Of a stretch of DNA of 64,000 nt, positions 1-13,286 are shown in pieces. The stretch comes from Planotetraspora kaengkrachanensis (GTDB lineage Bacteria > Actinomycetota > Actinomycetes > Streptosporangiales > Streptosporangiaceae), in NCBI RefSeq assembly GCF_016862895.1, contig NZ_BONV01000001.1, positions 248,001 through 312,000 of the forward strand. The letters are read 5' to 3'. Under the pieces are notes generated by a model. The model worked only from the letters and a program-made list of their open reading frames with translations, searched no databases and was not told the origin of the DNA. Position 1 is the first letter of the stretch. Every line of letters begins with the position of its first letter. Both the position numbers and the translations under genes were made by a program.

Positions 1-2821
<2,821 letters not shown>

Positions 2822-2829
<8 letters not shown>

Positions 2830-3949
2830 TGTGGGCCCCCATCTTGCTTCTCATCACGTCGCAGAACTCGTCGAACAGGTAGGCCGCGTCGTGCGGCCCG
2901 GCCGCGGCCTCGGGGTGGTACTGGACGCTGAACGCCGGCCGGTCGAGCAGCCGCAACCCCTCGACGCATCCGTCGTTGAGGTTGACGTGGCTCACCTCGG
3001 CCTGGCCGTACGGCGTGTCGAAGGGCCCGTCCAGCGGAGCCTGTACGGCGAAGCCGTGGTTGTGCGCCGAGATCTCGACCTTGCCGGTGCGCCGGTCCTG
3101 AACGGGCTGGTTGACCCCGCGGTGGCCGTAGCGCAGCTTGTAGGTGCCCAGGCCGAGCGCGCGGCCGAGGATCTGGTTGCCGAAGCAGATGCCGAAGAAG
3201 GGCACGCCCGCCCCGAGCACGCCGCGCAGTGCCTCGACGGCGTGGTCGGCCGTCGCGGGGTCGCCGGGGCCGTTGGAGAAGAAGACTCCGTCGGGCTCGA
3301 GGGCGAGGATGTCGGCCGCCGTCGAACTCGCGGGGAGCACGTGCACCTCGCAGCCGCGTTCGGCCATCCGCTCCGGCGTCATCGCCTTGATTCCGAGGTC
3401 GACCGCGGCCACGCGGAACCGGCGGGGCCCGCGCGCCTCGACGACGTACGGCTGCGCGGTGCTGACCTCCTCGGCCAGGTCGGCCCCCTCCATGCTCGGC
3501 GAGAGCCGTACCCGCTCGACCAGCTCCGCGACCGGCGCGAGGGCCGCCTCGCCGGAGAAGACGCCCGCGCGCATGGCGCCGCGTTCGCGCAGGTGGCGGG
3601 TGAGCGCACGGGTGCCCCGCATGGCGATGCCGACGACGCCCTGGTCGCGCAGGTAGTCGTCGAGCGTCCGGGTGGACCGCCAGTTCGACGGGATGCGGGA
3701 CGGCTCGCGCACGACGTATCCGGCGACCCACACCCTCCCGGACTCGGGGTCGTCCTCGTTGACGCCGGTGTTGCCGATGTGCGGTGCGGTCATCGCGACG
3801 ATCTGCCGGTGGTACGACGGGTCGGTCAGGGTCTCCTGGTAACCGGTCATGCCGGTGTTGAAGACCATCTCACCGAACGTCTCCCCCACGGCTCCGTAGG
3901 GCTTCCCCTCGAAGACGCGCCCGTCCTCGAGCACGAGCAGAGCGGTCAT
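2822..3949 (-). CDS. carA: Carbamoyl-phosphate synthase small (glutaminase) subunit
   Basis: Hydrolyses glutamine and channels ammonia to CarB. The protein has 375 residues, normal for the family: an N-terminal small-subunit domain to about residue 150, then a class I glutamine amidotransferase domain. The catalytic Cys is near residue 255 in GICFGNQ, and the His/Glu pair is in [12 protein letters not shown]. The ATG at 3949 overlaps the pyrC stop (ATGA), and its own stop overlaps the carB start, so pyrC-carA-carB form a coupled unit. Confidence 0.96.
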
Positions 3950-5247
3950 ACGAGCTTCCCTTCGAGAACGGTCGGACGGCCGCGCAGGAACGTGGCCACG
4001 ACCCGGCCCGGCAGCGTCATGCCCTCATAGGGCGTGTTGCGGCTGCGGGAGGCCATCGCCGACGGGTCCACGAGGGCCCGCGGCGAGGGGTCGTACAGGG
4101 TGATGTTGGCGGGGGCCCCGGCCTCGATGGGGAGGCCGTGGCCGGCGAGGCGGCCGATCCGCGCCGGACGCGCGGACATGCGGTCGGCGACGCCCGCCCA
4201 GTCGAGCAGGCCGGTGTCGACCATGGCTTCCTGGACGACCTGCAGGGCGGTCTCCAGGCCGATCATCCCCATGGCCGCCACGCCCCACTCGGTCTCCTTG
4301 TCCTCGACCGGGTGCGGGGCGTGGTCGGTGGCGACGCAGTCGATCGTGCCGTCGGCCAGCGCCTCGCGCAGCGCCCGCACGTCCTCCTCCGTCCGCAGCG
4401 GCGGGTTCACCTTGTAGATCGGGTTGTACGGCCCGACCGGCGAGGACTCCGCGCAGGAGTCGGTGAGCAGGAGGTGGTGCGGGGTGACCTCGGCGGTGAC
4501 GTCCCAGCCCTTCGACTTGGCCCAGCGGAGAATCTCCACGGACCCGGCGGTGGAGACGTGGCACACGTGCAGGCGGGAGCCGACGTGCGCGGCGAGGAGG
4601 CAGTCGCGGGCGATGATCGCCTCCTCGGCGACCGCCGGCCAGCCGTTCAGGCCCAGCCTGCCGGAGACCTCGCCCTCGTTGAGCTGGGCGCCCTCCGTCA
4701 GCCTGGGCTCTTGGGCGTGCTGGGCCACGACCCCGTCGAACGCCTTGACGTATTCGAGCGCGCGGCGCATCAGCACGGCGTCGGAGACGCACTTGCCGTC
4801 GTCGGAGAAGACGCGGACGCGGGCGGCCGAGTCGGCCATCGCGCCCAGCTCGGCGAGCCGCCTGCCCTCAAGGCCCGAGGTCACGGCGCCGACCGGCTGG
4901 ACGTCGCAGTGACCGTATTCCTGGCCGAGCCGCCAGACCTGTTCGACGACGCCTGCGGTGTCGGCGACCGGTGAGGTGTTGGCCATGGCGTGGACGGCGG
5001 TGTATCCGCCGCGGGCCGCCGCCTGGGTGCCGGTCTCGACGGTCTCGGCGTCCTCCCTGCCCGGCTCGCGCAGGTGGGTGTGCAGGTCGACGAGGCCCGG
5101 CAGCGCGACCAGGCCGGCGGCGTCGACGGTGAGTTCGGCGGCCGTTCCGGCGAGGTCGCCGATCTCCGCGATCACGCCGTCCCGCACGAGGATGTCGGCA
5201 GGGTCGCCGCCGAGGATCGCGGCGCCCTTGATGAGGATGGTGTTCAC
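3946..5247 (-). CDS. pyrC: Dihydroorotase
   Basis: Zinc amidohydrolase that cyclises N-carbamoyl-aspartate to dihydroorotate, step 3 of UMP synthesis. The protein has 433 residues, the length of the class I bacterial/actinobacterial type. Metal ligands are visible in [11 protein letters not shown] near residue 60, and the catalytic Asp in [10 protein letters not shown] near residue 305. It sits 37 nt downstream of pyrB and overlaps carA by 4 nt. Confidence 0.96.
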   Translation of the reverse strand: MNTILIKGAAILGGDPADILVRDGVIAEIGDLAGTAAELTVDAAGLVALPGLVDLHTHLREPGREDAETVETGTQAAARGGYTAVHAMANTSPVADTAGVVEQVWRLGQEYGHCDVQPVGAVTSGLEGRRLAELGAMADSAARVRVFSDDGKCVSDAVLMRRALEYVKAFDGVVAQHAQEPRLTEGAQLNEGEVSGRLGLNGWPAVAEEAIIARDCLLAAHVGSRLHVCHVSTAGSVEILRWAKSKGWDVTAEVTPHHLLLTDSCAESSPVGPYNPIYKVNPPLRTEEDVRALREALADGTIDCVATDHAPHPVEDKETEWGVAAMGMIGLETALQVVQEAMVDTGLLDWAGVADRMSARPARIGRLAGHGLPIEAGAPANITLYDPSPRALVDPSAMASRSRNTPYEGMTLPGRVVATFLRGRPTVLEGKLV

Positions 5248-5284
5248 AGGTCTCCCTCGATGTCGCCCGGCGTGTTCGGGGTGC

Positions 5285-6807
<1,523 letters not shown>

Positions 6808-7174
6808 TCTTAAAAGGGTGTTCAGCCCGTTCAGGCTACCAGGGCGGCTTCAGACGCCCTCTCGCCAGGGACGATGTACGGAACCAACCGTCTCGTCGCC
6901 TACGGTGGAGTGGTCCGAAACTCCCTGGCTGCGGCACGTGTCGGGGATTTCGGCCAGAACACTGTTTCGCGCTCTTTTTTCCAATCGGCTTGACCTTTGA
7001 CAGTGGCGGCTTTACCGTCACTGTCCGTAACCACAACTCGCGACCTTCCTGGGTAAAACCCGACGCAATGGTCACCGATGGTGCCTGGCTCAGGCGCAAC
7101 CCCGGTGTTCGGCACGCTCGGGCCGAGGACGCAGAATCAAGTGAGAACAGACATAGAAAGCCGGGGGCCATCCA
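6808..7174. promoter_or_regulatory. Divergent intergenic region between the pyr operon and bldD
   Basis: About 370 bases without a credible gene. It must hold the divergent promoters for pyrR (-) and bldD (+). The only strong structure is the inverted repeat at 6999-7025. The bldD start at 7175 has a GGGGG ribosome site about 9 nt upstream. No clear -10/-35 pair could be assigned with confidence for either side. Confidence 0.6.
6999..7025. promoter_or_regulatory. Perfect-armed inverted repeat upstream of bldD
   Basis: GACAGTG and CACTGTC flank an inner GCGG/CCGT pairing and a CTTTA loop, giving a stem of about 11 bp with one G-T pair. No T-run follows on either strand, so a terminator is unlikely. 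Candidate operator or leader hairpin about 150 bp before bldD, which is autoregulated in Streptomyces; a link to BldD itself is not shown. Confidence 0.5.
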
Positions 7175-7669
7175 ATGCCGTCTGACTACGCCAAGTCCCT
7201 GGGCGCACGACTCCGCGCCATCCGCACCCAGCAGGGGTTGTCCCTGCACGGGGTCGAGGAGAAGTCGCGCGGCCGGTGGAAGGCCGTCGTCGTGGGCTCC
7301 TACGAGCGTGGCGACCGTGCTGTGACGGTTCAGAAGCTCGCCGAGCTCGCCGACTTCTACGGGGTGCCCGTTTCCGAGTTGCTCCCCGGAGGCGCCGCGC
7401 CCAGCCCGCTTGCGCCGGCGCCGAAGCTTGTCATCGACCTTGAGCGGCTCTCACAGCTGCCGAAGGAGAAGGCCGGGCCGCTCGCCCGTTACGCCGCGAC
7501 CATCCAGAGCCAGCGTGGCGACTACAACGGCAAGGTGCTGTCGATCCGCCAGGAGGATCTGCGCTCGCTCGCCGTCATCTATGACAAGTCGCCGGTCGAG
7601 CTGACCGAGGAGTTCATCAGCTGGGGCGTGCTCGACGCGGAGGCCCGCCGGGCCGTCGAGTCCTTCTGA
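7175..7669 (+). CDS. bldD: BldD, c-di-GMP-responsive developmental repressor
   Basis: Master regulator that holds sporulating actinomycetes in vegetative growth when bound to c-di-GMP. The protein has 164 residues. The N-terminal helix-turn-helix (about 8-70) begins YAKSLGARLRAIRTQQGLSL. The C-terminal half carries the signature RGD (residues 114-116), eight residues, then RQED (125-128), the same spacing and numbering as Streptomyces coelicolor BldD. It is transcribed divergently from the pyr operon, and the stop is followed by the repeat-bearing gap before arcA. Confidence 0.95.
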   Translation: MPSDYAKSLGARLRAIRTQQGLSLHGVEEKSRGRWKAVVVGSYERGDRAVTVQKLAELADFYGVPVSELLPGGAAPSPLAPAPKLVIDLERLSQLPKEKAGPLARYAATIQSQRGDYNGKVLSIRQEDLRSLAVIYDKSPVELTEEFISWGVLDAEARRAVESF

Positions 7670-7945
7670 CCCGGCCCCGTCCGCCTCTGCTCCGGAGAGG
7701 CGGGCGGCCGGTGTTCCGGAGACGGGCACTCGGGACCTGCCGCGAAGTCGATCGTCCGGGCCGTGGCGGCTCGGACGCATGCCGCCCTGCGCTTGGCGTA
7801 GTCGCAGGCCGGACGCGAACGCCGTCCCGCGCTTGGCATGGTCGCAGGTGAGCGGCCGCGCGGCGCATCGGTCCCCCCGGACGACCGGCGGACCGCCCCC
7901 GGTCCGTTGCGGAGATTGACCCGATAAACGAAGATATGACGGGAA
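7670..7945. repeat. bldD-arcA intergenic region with a 40-bp-spaced repeat pair
   Basis: Non-coding. Two 20-mers, 7789-7808 (GCGCTTGGCGTAGTCGCAGG) and 7829-7848, match at 18 of 20 positions with starts 40 bp apart, and similarity continues to their left. The reverse complement shares GACTACGCCAAG with the first codons of bldD (7180s). It weakly resembles the GTGATCATGCAC units elsewhere in the window but does not have their 53-bp spacing. Confidence 0.6.
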
Positions 7946-9190
7946 ATGGCCTTTCATGTCGGCTCTGAGGTCGGGCGGCTCCGCCAGGTCCTCGTGCACA
8001 TCCCCGAACTGGCGCTGAGGCGGCTCACCCCCTCCAACAAGGACGACCTGCTCTTCGACGACGTGCTCTGGGTGGAGCGCGCGCTGGAGGAGCACCAGGA
8101 GTGGCGCGAGGCCCTCGCGGCGCGCGGCGTCCAGGTCCGGCTGCTCGGCGACCTCATCGAGGAGACCATCGCCGTCCCCGAGGCCAGGAAGCACATCCTC
8201 GACGGCACTGTGGACGAGCGCTGGTTCGGCCCCCTCGCCGCCGACGCGATCAGGAACTCCCTCGACGCCCTCGACGCGGCGACGCTCGCGCCCTTCCTGA
8301 CCGGCGGGATCACCAAGCGCGAGATCATGGAACTCGGCTGCGATCCGAAGTCGATCGCGTTCCACACCATGAAGGCCGACGACTTCGTCCTCCCTCCGCT
8401 GCCCAACCACATGTTCACGCGCGACACCTCGTGCTGGGTGTACGACGGCGTGTCCATCAACGCCATGCGCAAGAAGGCGCGAAGGCGGGAGACGGTGAAC
8501 TACGAGGCCGTCTACCGCTGGCATCCCGCGTTCGCCCCGGGCTTCGACCGGCCGGAGCAGGGCGGCTTCCATGTCTGGTGCCACGGCACCCGGACCGCTC
8601 CGGCGACCATCGAGGGCGGCGACGTCCTGGTGCTCGGCCGCGGCGTCGTGCTGGTGGGGATGAGCGAGCGCACGCAGCCTCAGGCGGTCGAGATGCTGGC
8701 CACGAGCCTGTTCGCCGCCGGCTCGGCCACCAGGATCGTGGCGCTGGACATGCCGAAGGCCAGGGCCTTCATGCATCTCGACACGGTGATGACCAACGTC
8801 GACGTGGGGGTGTTCACCAAGTACGCCGGGCTCGGCATGCTCCCGTCGTACACGATCGAGCCGGGGGACAACGAGAAGGAGCTCAAGGTCACCGACCATG
8901 CCCCTGAGGAGATGCACCAGGCCATCGCGCGGGCACTCGACCTGGACGACATCAAGATCCTGACGCCGGCGCAGGATGTGCGCTCAGCCGAGCGGGAGCA
9001 GTGGGACGACGGGTGCAACGTGCTGGCGCTGGAGCCGGGTGTCGTCATGGCCTACGAGCGAAACACCACGACCAACGACTACCTGCGCGGGAACGGAATC
9101 GAGGTCATCACGATCCGGGGCAGCGAACTCGGCCGTGGAAGGGGCGGCCCGCGCTGCATGAGCTGTCCGCTCGAACGCGACGCCGTCTGA
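7946..9190 (+). CDS. arcA: Arginine deiminase
   Basis: Hydrolyses arginine to citrulline and ammonia. The protein has 414 residues, the normal length. Guanidino-modifying-enzyme motifs are in order: FTRDTSCW (about residue 155), TIEGGDVL (about 222), FMHLDTVMTNVD (about 275) and the nucleophilic Cys in RCMSCPL at the C-terminus. No arcB, arcC or arcD is adjacent, so it does not form a complete fermentative arginine deiminase operon here. The ribosome site is weak (GGGA close to the ATG). Confidence 0.95.
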   Translation: MAFHVGSEVGRLRQVLVHIPELALRRLTPSNKDDLLFDDVLWVERALEEHQEWREALAARGVQVRLLGDLIEETIAVPEARKHILDGTVDERWFGPLAADAIRNSLDALDAATLAPFLTGGITKREIMELGCDPKSIAFHTMKADDFVLPPLPNHMFTRDTSCWVYDGVSINAMRKKARRRETVNYEAVYRWHPAFAPGFDRPEQGGFHVWCHGTRTAPATIEGGDVLVLGRGVVLVGMSERTQPQAVEMLATSLFAAGSATRIVALDMPKARAFMHLDTVMTNVDVGVFTKYAGLGMLPSYTIEPGDNEKELKVTDHAPEEMHQAIARALDLDDIKILTPAQDVRSAEREQWDDGCNVLALEPGVVMAYERNTTTNDYLRGNGIEVITIRGSELGRGRGGPRCMSCPLERDAV

Positions 9191-9224
9191 GCCATCGCGC
9201 CCGGACGCCGCCGTGCGGGGGTCC

Positions 9225-9659
9225 CTACCCGGCCATCGGCAGGGCCGGCTGGCCGGGGACTCCCAGGATTGCCTCGACCTCGCCGACGAACCGGTCGGCC
9301 TCGGTGATGAGTTCCTCGGCGTCCCGGGGCGTCACTACCCGGATCATGCCGGCCTCGGCCGCCGCCCGCTTGGTCGCGCTGACCGCGAAGTAGGCCGCCC
9401 AGTCCGCGAGCTTGGGCTCCGCCTCCGGCAGCAGCTCCCAGGCACTGCGCAGGCGCCGCTTCCTGCCGTCCATCGGCCGGGGCCGCGCCGCGAGGATGGC
9501 CGCGGCCGCCCGGAGGGCCGCCAGGTGGGCCGAGACGTACCTGTCGGCGGGTGTGCGCCCCACGGTCGCGTCCGCCAGGCACGTCCTGGCATCGCCGAGA
9601 TGCGTCAGGACGGTCTGCGAGACCCTGGGCCCGCTCCGCTCTTCGATCTGTCCAGTCAT
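9225..9659 (-). CDS. SAV_6107-family HEPN-domain protein
   Basis: The product has 144 residues and is mostly alpha-helical. Features recognised are RVSQTVLTHLGDARTCLADA, DRYVSAHLAALRAAAAILAARPRP and a C-terminal helical segment, matching the actinobacterial SAV_6107 HEPN family of unknown function. HEPN domains are often nucleases or toxins, but I see no clear RxxxxH motif, so no activity is claimed. The start at 9659 is chosen for its GAGGAGG ribosome site. The frame stays open up to 10091, but that extension is low-complexity and has no better ribosome site. Confidence 0.75.
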   Translation of the reverse strand: MTGQIEERSGPRVSQTVLTHLGDARTCLADATVGRTPADRYVSAHLAALRAAAAILAARPRPMDGRKRRLRSAWELLPEAEPKLADWAAYFAVSATKRAAAEAGMIRVVTPRDAEELITEADRFVGEVEAILGVPGQPALPMAG

Positions 9660-9927
9660 GCCCGCCTCCTCGAGTCGTGGCAGCCGGCGGTGATCGCCGG
9701 TGAGATCACAGTTACAGATCCCACTGACAATTCCGCCGAGGTCAGCAATCTCCGATGACGACATGGAATTCCCGAGCACCGCGGGCACTCCCGAGGCCGG
9801 CCGGACGAGGAGCTTCCCCTCTCCCCGTCCGGCCCACGCCGCGGGCCGTGCCGCGTTCGTCTCCGCCGACGACGAAGGCACGGGTCCAACGGGGTGGGCG
9901 CGAGCCGCGAGTCTCACGCCCACTACA

Positions 9928-9943
9928 TCGAACATAGATTCGA
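9928..9943. promoter_or_regulatory. LexA (SOS) box-like palindrome
   Basis: TCGAACATAGATTCGA differs by one base from the actinobacterial/Gram-positive SOS consensus TCGAAC-N4-GTTCGA. It is AT-rich against its surroundings. It lies about 270 bp upstream of the HEPN gene on that gene's strand and downstream of the transpeptidase terminator, so only the HEPN gene could be its target here. Confidence 0.5.
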
Positions 9944-10020
9944 TAGCGGTGCATGTCAAGGATGAGAGCGAACACGCATTCGATTTCCCCCGCCGAACAC
10001 ACTGGTCCGGGGACGGCGAA

Positions 10021-10046
10021 GGCCCCGCGCGAGGTCGCGCGAGGCC
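10021..10046 (-). terminator. Terminator hairpin after the L,D-transpeptidase gene
   Basis: GGCC-C-CGCGCG, an AGGT loop, then CGCGCG-A-GGCC. This is a ten-pair stem with one C/A mismatch, 46 nt past the stop at 10092 on the minus strand. It has no strong U-tract, as is common for high-GC actinomycete terminators. Confidence 0.6.
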
Positions 10047-10091
10047 TCGGTTCCTGTCGGCGGTCGCCGACCCTAAGAGCCGGGACCGCAC

Positions 10092-10931
10092 TCAGCGGAC
10101 GAACTTGCCGCGGACGTGGACGGGCACGCCCTTGCCCAGCAGACCGGGCAGGATCTGCGCGACGGGCATGGGGAGCCGCACGCACCCGTGGGACGCGGGG
10201 TACAGCGGGACCGACGTCGCGCCGTGCAGCGCGATTCCGCCGTTGAAGAAGATCGGGTTGTACAGGGACCCCAGGTAGGACGTGTGCCAGCCCTTCACGC
10301 GCCACGTCGTCTTGTAGTTGCCCGTGGGCGTCCTGGCGCTCCCGGAGAACTTCTGCCGCTTCCCGTTCCACACGACCCACTCGGTGTACGGAATCCCGCT
10401 GCCGGAGGAGATGTGCGAGATCAGCGTCCGCTTGCCGCCGCGGTACAACACCATGATCTGCTTGGTGAGGTTGATCTCGACCCTGGTCGGCTTACCCTTG
10501 GGCACCAGGACCTTGGGCGTCTTCGGCTTCTCCAGCGCGTTCCACGTCTTCGACGCCACCGTGCTGGTGGGCTTGATGCCCTGGACCTTCTGGAAGGCCC
10601 AGACGGCGGCGCGGGTGCCCGAGCCGTAGACGCCGTCGACCTTCCCCGGCACGTAGCCGAGCTGCTTGAGCCTCTTCTGCAGCGTCTTGACCGCCGCGCC
10701 CTTGGCGCCGTACTTGAGCGTCTTCGACGGCGCCGTGAAGGCGGGCGCCGTCGTCAGCGCGCTCCCCTGGAGCGCGGTTCCCAGCTGCGAGGCGGTCGTC
10801 CCCGCCTGCACGGCGGTGATCCGCGTCGTGTCCGTCCGCGCCCGCGCGGCCCCGGACAGACCGCCCGCCATCAGCGTCACGGCCCCCACCGTGACCAGTG
10901 CGGCGGCGGCCAGCTTCCGTCGTCCCCTCAT
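10092..10931 (-). CDS. Secreted L,D-transpeptidase with peptidoglycan-binding domain
   Basis: Cross-links peptidoglycan through 3-3 bonds outside the membrane. The protein has 279 residues from the ATG at 10931, chosen for the AGAGG 9 nt upstream; a TTG three codons earlier is possible. Order: signal peptide (about 1-32, LAAAALVTVGAVTLMAGG), PG_binding_1 repeat (about 70-130, GAAVKTLQKRLKQLGYVPGKVDGVYGSG), then a YkuD domain (about 147-279) with the catalytic IALHG and SHGCVRL motif, including Cys near residue 258. Monocistronic, with its own terminator. Confidence 0.93.
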   Translation of the reverse strand: MRGRRKLAAAALVTVGAVTLMAGGLSGAARARTDTTRITAVQAGTTASQLGTALQGSALTTAPAFTAPSKTLKYGAKGAAVKTLQKRLKQLGYVPGKVDGVYGSGTRAAVWAFQKVQGIKPTSTVASKTWNALEKPKTPKVLVPKGKPTRVEINLTKQIMVLYRGGKRTLISHISSGSGIPYTEWVVWNGKRQKFSGSARTPTGNYKTTWRVKGWHTSYLGSLYNPIFFNGGIALHGATSVPLYPASHGCVRLPMPVAQILPGLLGKGVPVHVRGKFVR

Positions 10932-11060
10932 AGGGACCAACCTCTCGTTCGGACCAAATTGGATCGAGGGATCCTCTGGGTATGGTGGGTGCGTCCCATC
11001 GCGGGATCAAGTGACGACAACGGATCGCTTATGCCCACTCACCGTGTTTAGAGTGACCGC

Positions 11061-11537
11061 GTGCCAGAAAAGTTGCATCCCAACGTCGCCCGCGTGGCCG
11101 AAGCGCTCCGTTCGCACGGAATCGAGAGCGAGATCGTGGTTTTGGCGGACAGCGCGCCCACGGCCGCCACGGCGGCCGCCCAGCTCGGCTGCGAGATCGG
11201 GGCGATCGCGAACAGCCTGATCTTCAACGCGGACGACGCCCCCCTGCTCGTGCTCACCAGCGGTGCCCACCGCGTGAACACCGACCTGGTCGCGGGTCTC
11301 GTGGGGGCGCGGAAGGTGCGGCGGGCCACTCCTGAGTTCGTCAGGGAGCACACCGGCCAGCCGATCGGCGGCGTCGCGCCGATCGGGCATCCCGCTCCGG
11401 TCCGCACGCTGGTCGACACCTGGCTCGACGAGCACGAGACCGTCTGGGCGGCCGCGGGGCACCCGCACACGGTCTTCCCCACGACGTACGGCGAGCTCCT
11501 CAAGATCACCGGAGGCGCGGCGGCAGAGGTCGGGTGA
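11061..11537 (+). CDS. YbaK/EbsC-family aminoacyl-tRNA deacylase
   Basis: Trans-editing domain that deacylates mischarged tRNA(Pro) in characterised relatives. The protein has 158 residues. Family signatures are AAAQLGCEIGAIANSLIF (about 40-57), LVLTSGAHRVN and GQPIGGVAPIGHP (about 100-112). The GTG start at 11061 lies 6 nt after a TAGAGT -10-like hexamer with no ribosome site, suggesting a leaderless mRNA. It could be a YbaK paralogue with a different tRNA preference. Confidence 0.88.
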   Translation: MPEKLHPNVARVAEALRSHGIESEIVVLADSAPTAATAAAQLGCEIGAIANSLIFNADDAPLLVLTSGAHRVNTDLVAGLVGARKVRRATPEFVREHTGQPIGGVAPIGHPAPVRTLVDTWLDEHETVWAAAGHPHTVFPTTYGELLKITGGAAAEVG

Positions 11538-11647
11538 GCCGCGGGCGTCGTAGATGGACACGGCTGGCCCGGGGAGCCGCGGAAGAATCCGCCTGCCACT
11601 CCTCACCGGCGGGAGCCGGGCGCGTCGTCTTTGCTAGGGTCCGGAAA

Positions 11648-12199
11648 GTGATCCAACTCCGACGCGTAGGGCCCGACCGGTTCGTCGCGGCACTCGACAC
11701 GGTGCTGACGATCTACGCCGCGGCCATGCGTCCCCCGCCGGATCAGCTCCCCGGCCGCCTCGCCATCATGCGCAACCACGCGACGTATCCCGACTTCGTG
11801 TGCATGCTCGCGGAGGCGCCGGAGATCGTCGGGTTCGCCTACGGCTTTCACGGCACGCCCGGGCAGTGGTGGCACGACGTCGTCCGCCGCGCCCTGCGCG
11901 ACCGGGCGGGCGACCGGATCGCGGAGCAGTGGTTCGGGGACGCCCTGGAGATCGCGGAGGTCCACGTCCACCCCGATCATCAGGGCAAGGGCATCGGCCG
12001 ACGGATGATCCACGGGCTCTGTGAAGGCCGCGGCGAGCGCACGGCCGTGTTGTCCACCCACGACGCGCCGACGGCCGCCCGCCACCTCTACCGCGACGTC
12101 GGCTTCGCCGACCTCATGACGCAGTTCGTCTTCCCCGGCGGCTACGAGGACTACGCCATCGCCGGTGCCGCGCTGCCCCTGCCGCCGCCGGTCGGGTGA
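11648..12199 (+). CDS. GNAT-family N-acetyltransferase
   Basis: Acetyl-CoA-dependent acetyltransferase; substrate unknown. The product has 183 residues from GTG 11648, placed exactly 7 nt after TAGGGT (11635-11640), the leaderless pattern seen repeatedly in this window. A longer in-frame start at 11534 would overlap the upstream gene and adds only Arg-rich residues. The acetyl-CoA loop is EVHVHPDHQGKGIGRRMI (about residues 100-117), and the C-terminal motif is ARHLYRDVGFADL. Confidence 0.85.
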   Translation: MIQLRRVGPDRFVAALDTVLTIYAAAMRPPPDQLPGRLAIMRNHATYPDFVCMLAEAPEIVGFAYGFHGTPGQWWHDVVRRALRDRAGDRIAEQWFGDALEIAEVHVHPDHQGKGIGRRMIHGLCEGRGERTAVLSTHDAPTAARHLYRDVGFADLMTQFVFPGGYEDYAIAGAALPLPPPVG

Positions 12200-12209
12200 G
12201 ACCCGCCGG

Positions 12210-13139
12210 TCAGTGCCGTACGGCCGCGCCTGCCGGGGACAGCGCCTGGAACACCTCGCGCGTGGCGCTCGACCGGTTGAAGGTGATGAAGTGGATGCCC
12301 GGCGCCCCTTCGTCGAGGAGGGTCCGGCACAGCTCGGCGGCGTGCTCGATGCCCAGGCGGCGAACGGCGACGGGATCGTCGGCGACCGCCTCGAAGCGCG
12401 CGGCCACCTTGGCCGGGAACGGCGCGCCCGACAGCTGTTCCGACCGTGCGATGGTGCTCATCTGGGTGACCGGCATGATGCCGGGGATGATCGGCGTGTC
12501 ACAGCCCGCCGCCGCGACCCGGTCACGCAGGCGCAGGTAGTCCTCGGCCCTGAAGAACATCTGCGTGATCGCGTAGTCAGCGCCCGCCCGGCACTTCTGG
12601 ACGAAGTACTCGGTGTCGGACTCGATCGTCGCCGACCGCGGGTGCTTGTAGGGGAAGGCGGCCACACCGACGCAGAAGTCGCCCGCCTGGCGGATCAGCC
12701 GGACCAGTTCCTCGGCGTACAGCACGCCCTCAGGATGCTTGATCCAGTCGCTCAGGGGGTCCGCCCCGCGTGGGTCTCCACGTACGGCGAGGATGTTGCG
12801 GACGCCGGCGTCGGCGAACCTGCCGATCAGGTGGCGCAGCTCGCGGATGGAGTGGTCGACCGCCGTGAAGTGGGCGACCGGCGTGAGCGTCGTCTCGTGC
12901 GCGAGCCGCTCGACGATGTCCACCGTGCGGTCACGGGTGGAACCGCCGGCGCCGTAGGTCACCGACACGAACGTGGGGCGCAACGCCTCCAGCTCACGGA
13001 TCGCCCGCCACAGCTGACGCTCGCCCTCGTCGGTCTTCGGAGGGAAGAACTCGAACGAGAACGACCGCTCGCCCGCGGCCAGCAGCTCGCGGACCGTCGG
13101 AACTCGTTCGGGAAGCCTTGACGGAAGACCGAGAGCCAT
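12210..13139 (-). CDS. metF: Methylenetetrahydrofolate reductase
   Basis: FAD-dependent reduction of 5,10-methylene-THF to 5-methyl-THF for methionine synthesis. The protein has 309 residues, the bacterial length. Motifs are [13 protein letters not shown] (about 28-40, with the active-site Glu), [28 protein letters not shown] and a C-terminal [16 protein letters not shown]. The ATG at 13139 is 7 nt after TAACGT, again fitting a leaderless transcript. Divergent from the polyprenyl synthase gene. In M. tuberculosis metF (Rv2172c) has the same neighbour. Confidence 0.95.
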   Translation of the reverse strand: MALGLPSRLPERVPTVRELLAAGERSFSFEFFPPKTDEGERQLWRAIRELEALRPTFVSVTYGAGGSTRDRTVDIVERLAHETTLTPVAHFTAVDHSIRELRHLIGRFADAGVRNILAVRGDPRGADPLSDWIKHPEGVLYAEELVRLIRQAGDFCVGVAAFPYKHPRSATIESDTEYFVQKCRAGADYAITQMFFRAEDYLRLRDRVAAAGCDTPIIPGIMPVTQMSTIARSEQLSGAPFPAKVAARFEAVADDPVAVRRLGIEHAAELCRTLLDEGAPGIHFITFNRSSATREVFQALSPAGAAVRH

Positions 13140-13286
13140 GGGCCCAACGTTACAGGTCGCGTCAACCCGGGCCGACGCTCAAGGCCCCGCCCCGAGGGCA
13201 CGCACGGTGCGGTATCCATCACACAACAGTGGCACCAGGAGCATCTCCAGATAGGACGTTGGATCAACCGCGGTTACCCTCGAAGC

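Larger units (their letters stand above)
9660..10091. other. Intergenic stretch between the HEPN gene and the L,D-transpeptidase gene
   Basis: 432 bases with no supported gene. It contains GTGATC-N8-GATCAC (9690-9709) near the HEPN start, a LexA-box-like palindrome (9928-9943), and the terminator of the transpeptidase gene (10021-10046). The open frame running through it continues the HEPN frame and looks like high-GC noise. Confidence 0.6.

Noticed and set aside
7670-7945. Small antisense gene in the bldD-arcA gap
   Set aside because: Open frames exist but are Arg/Ala/Pro-rich, contain the repeats, and lack a ribosome site or family match.
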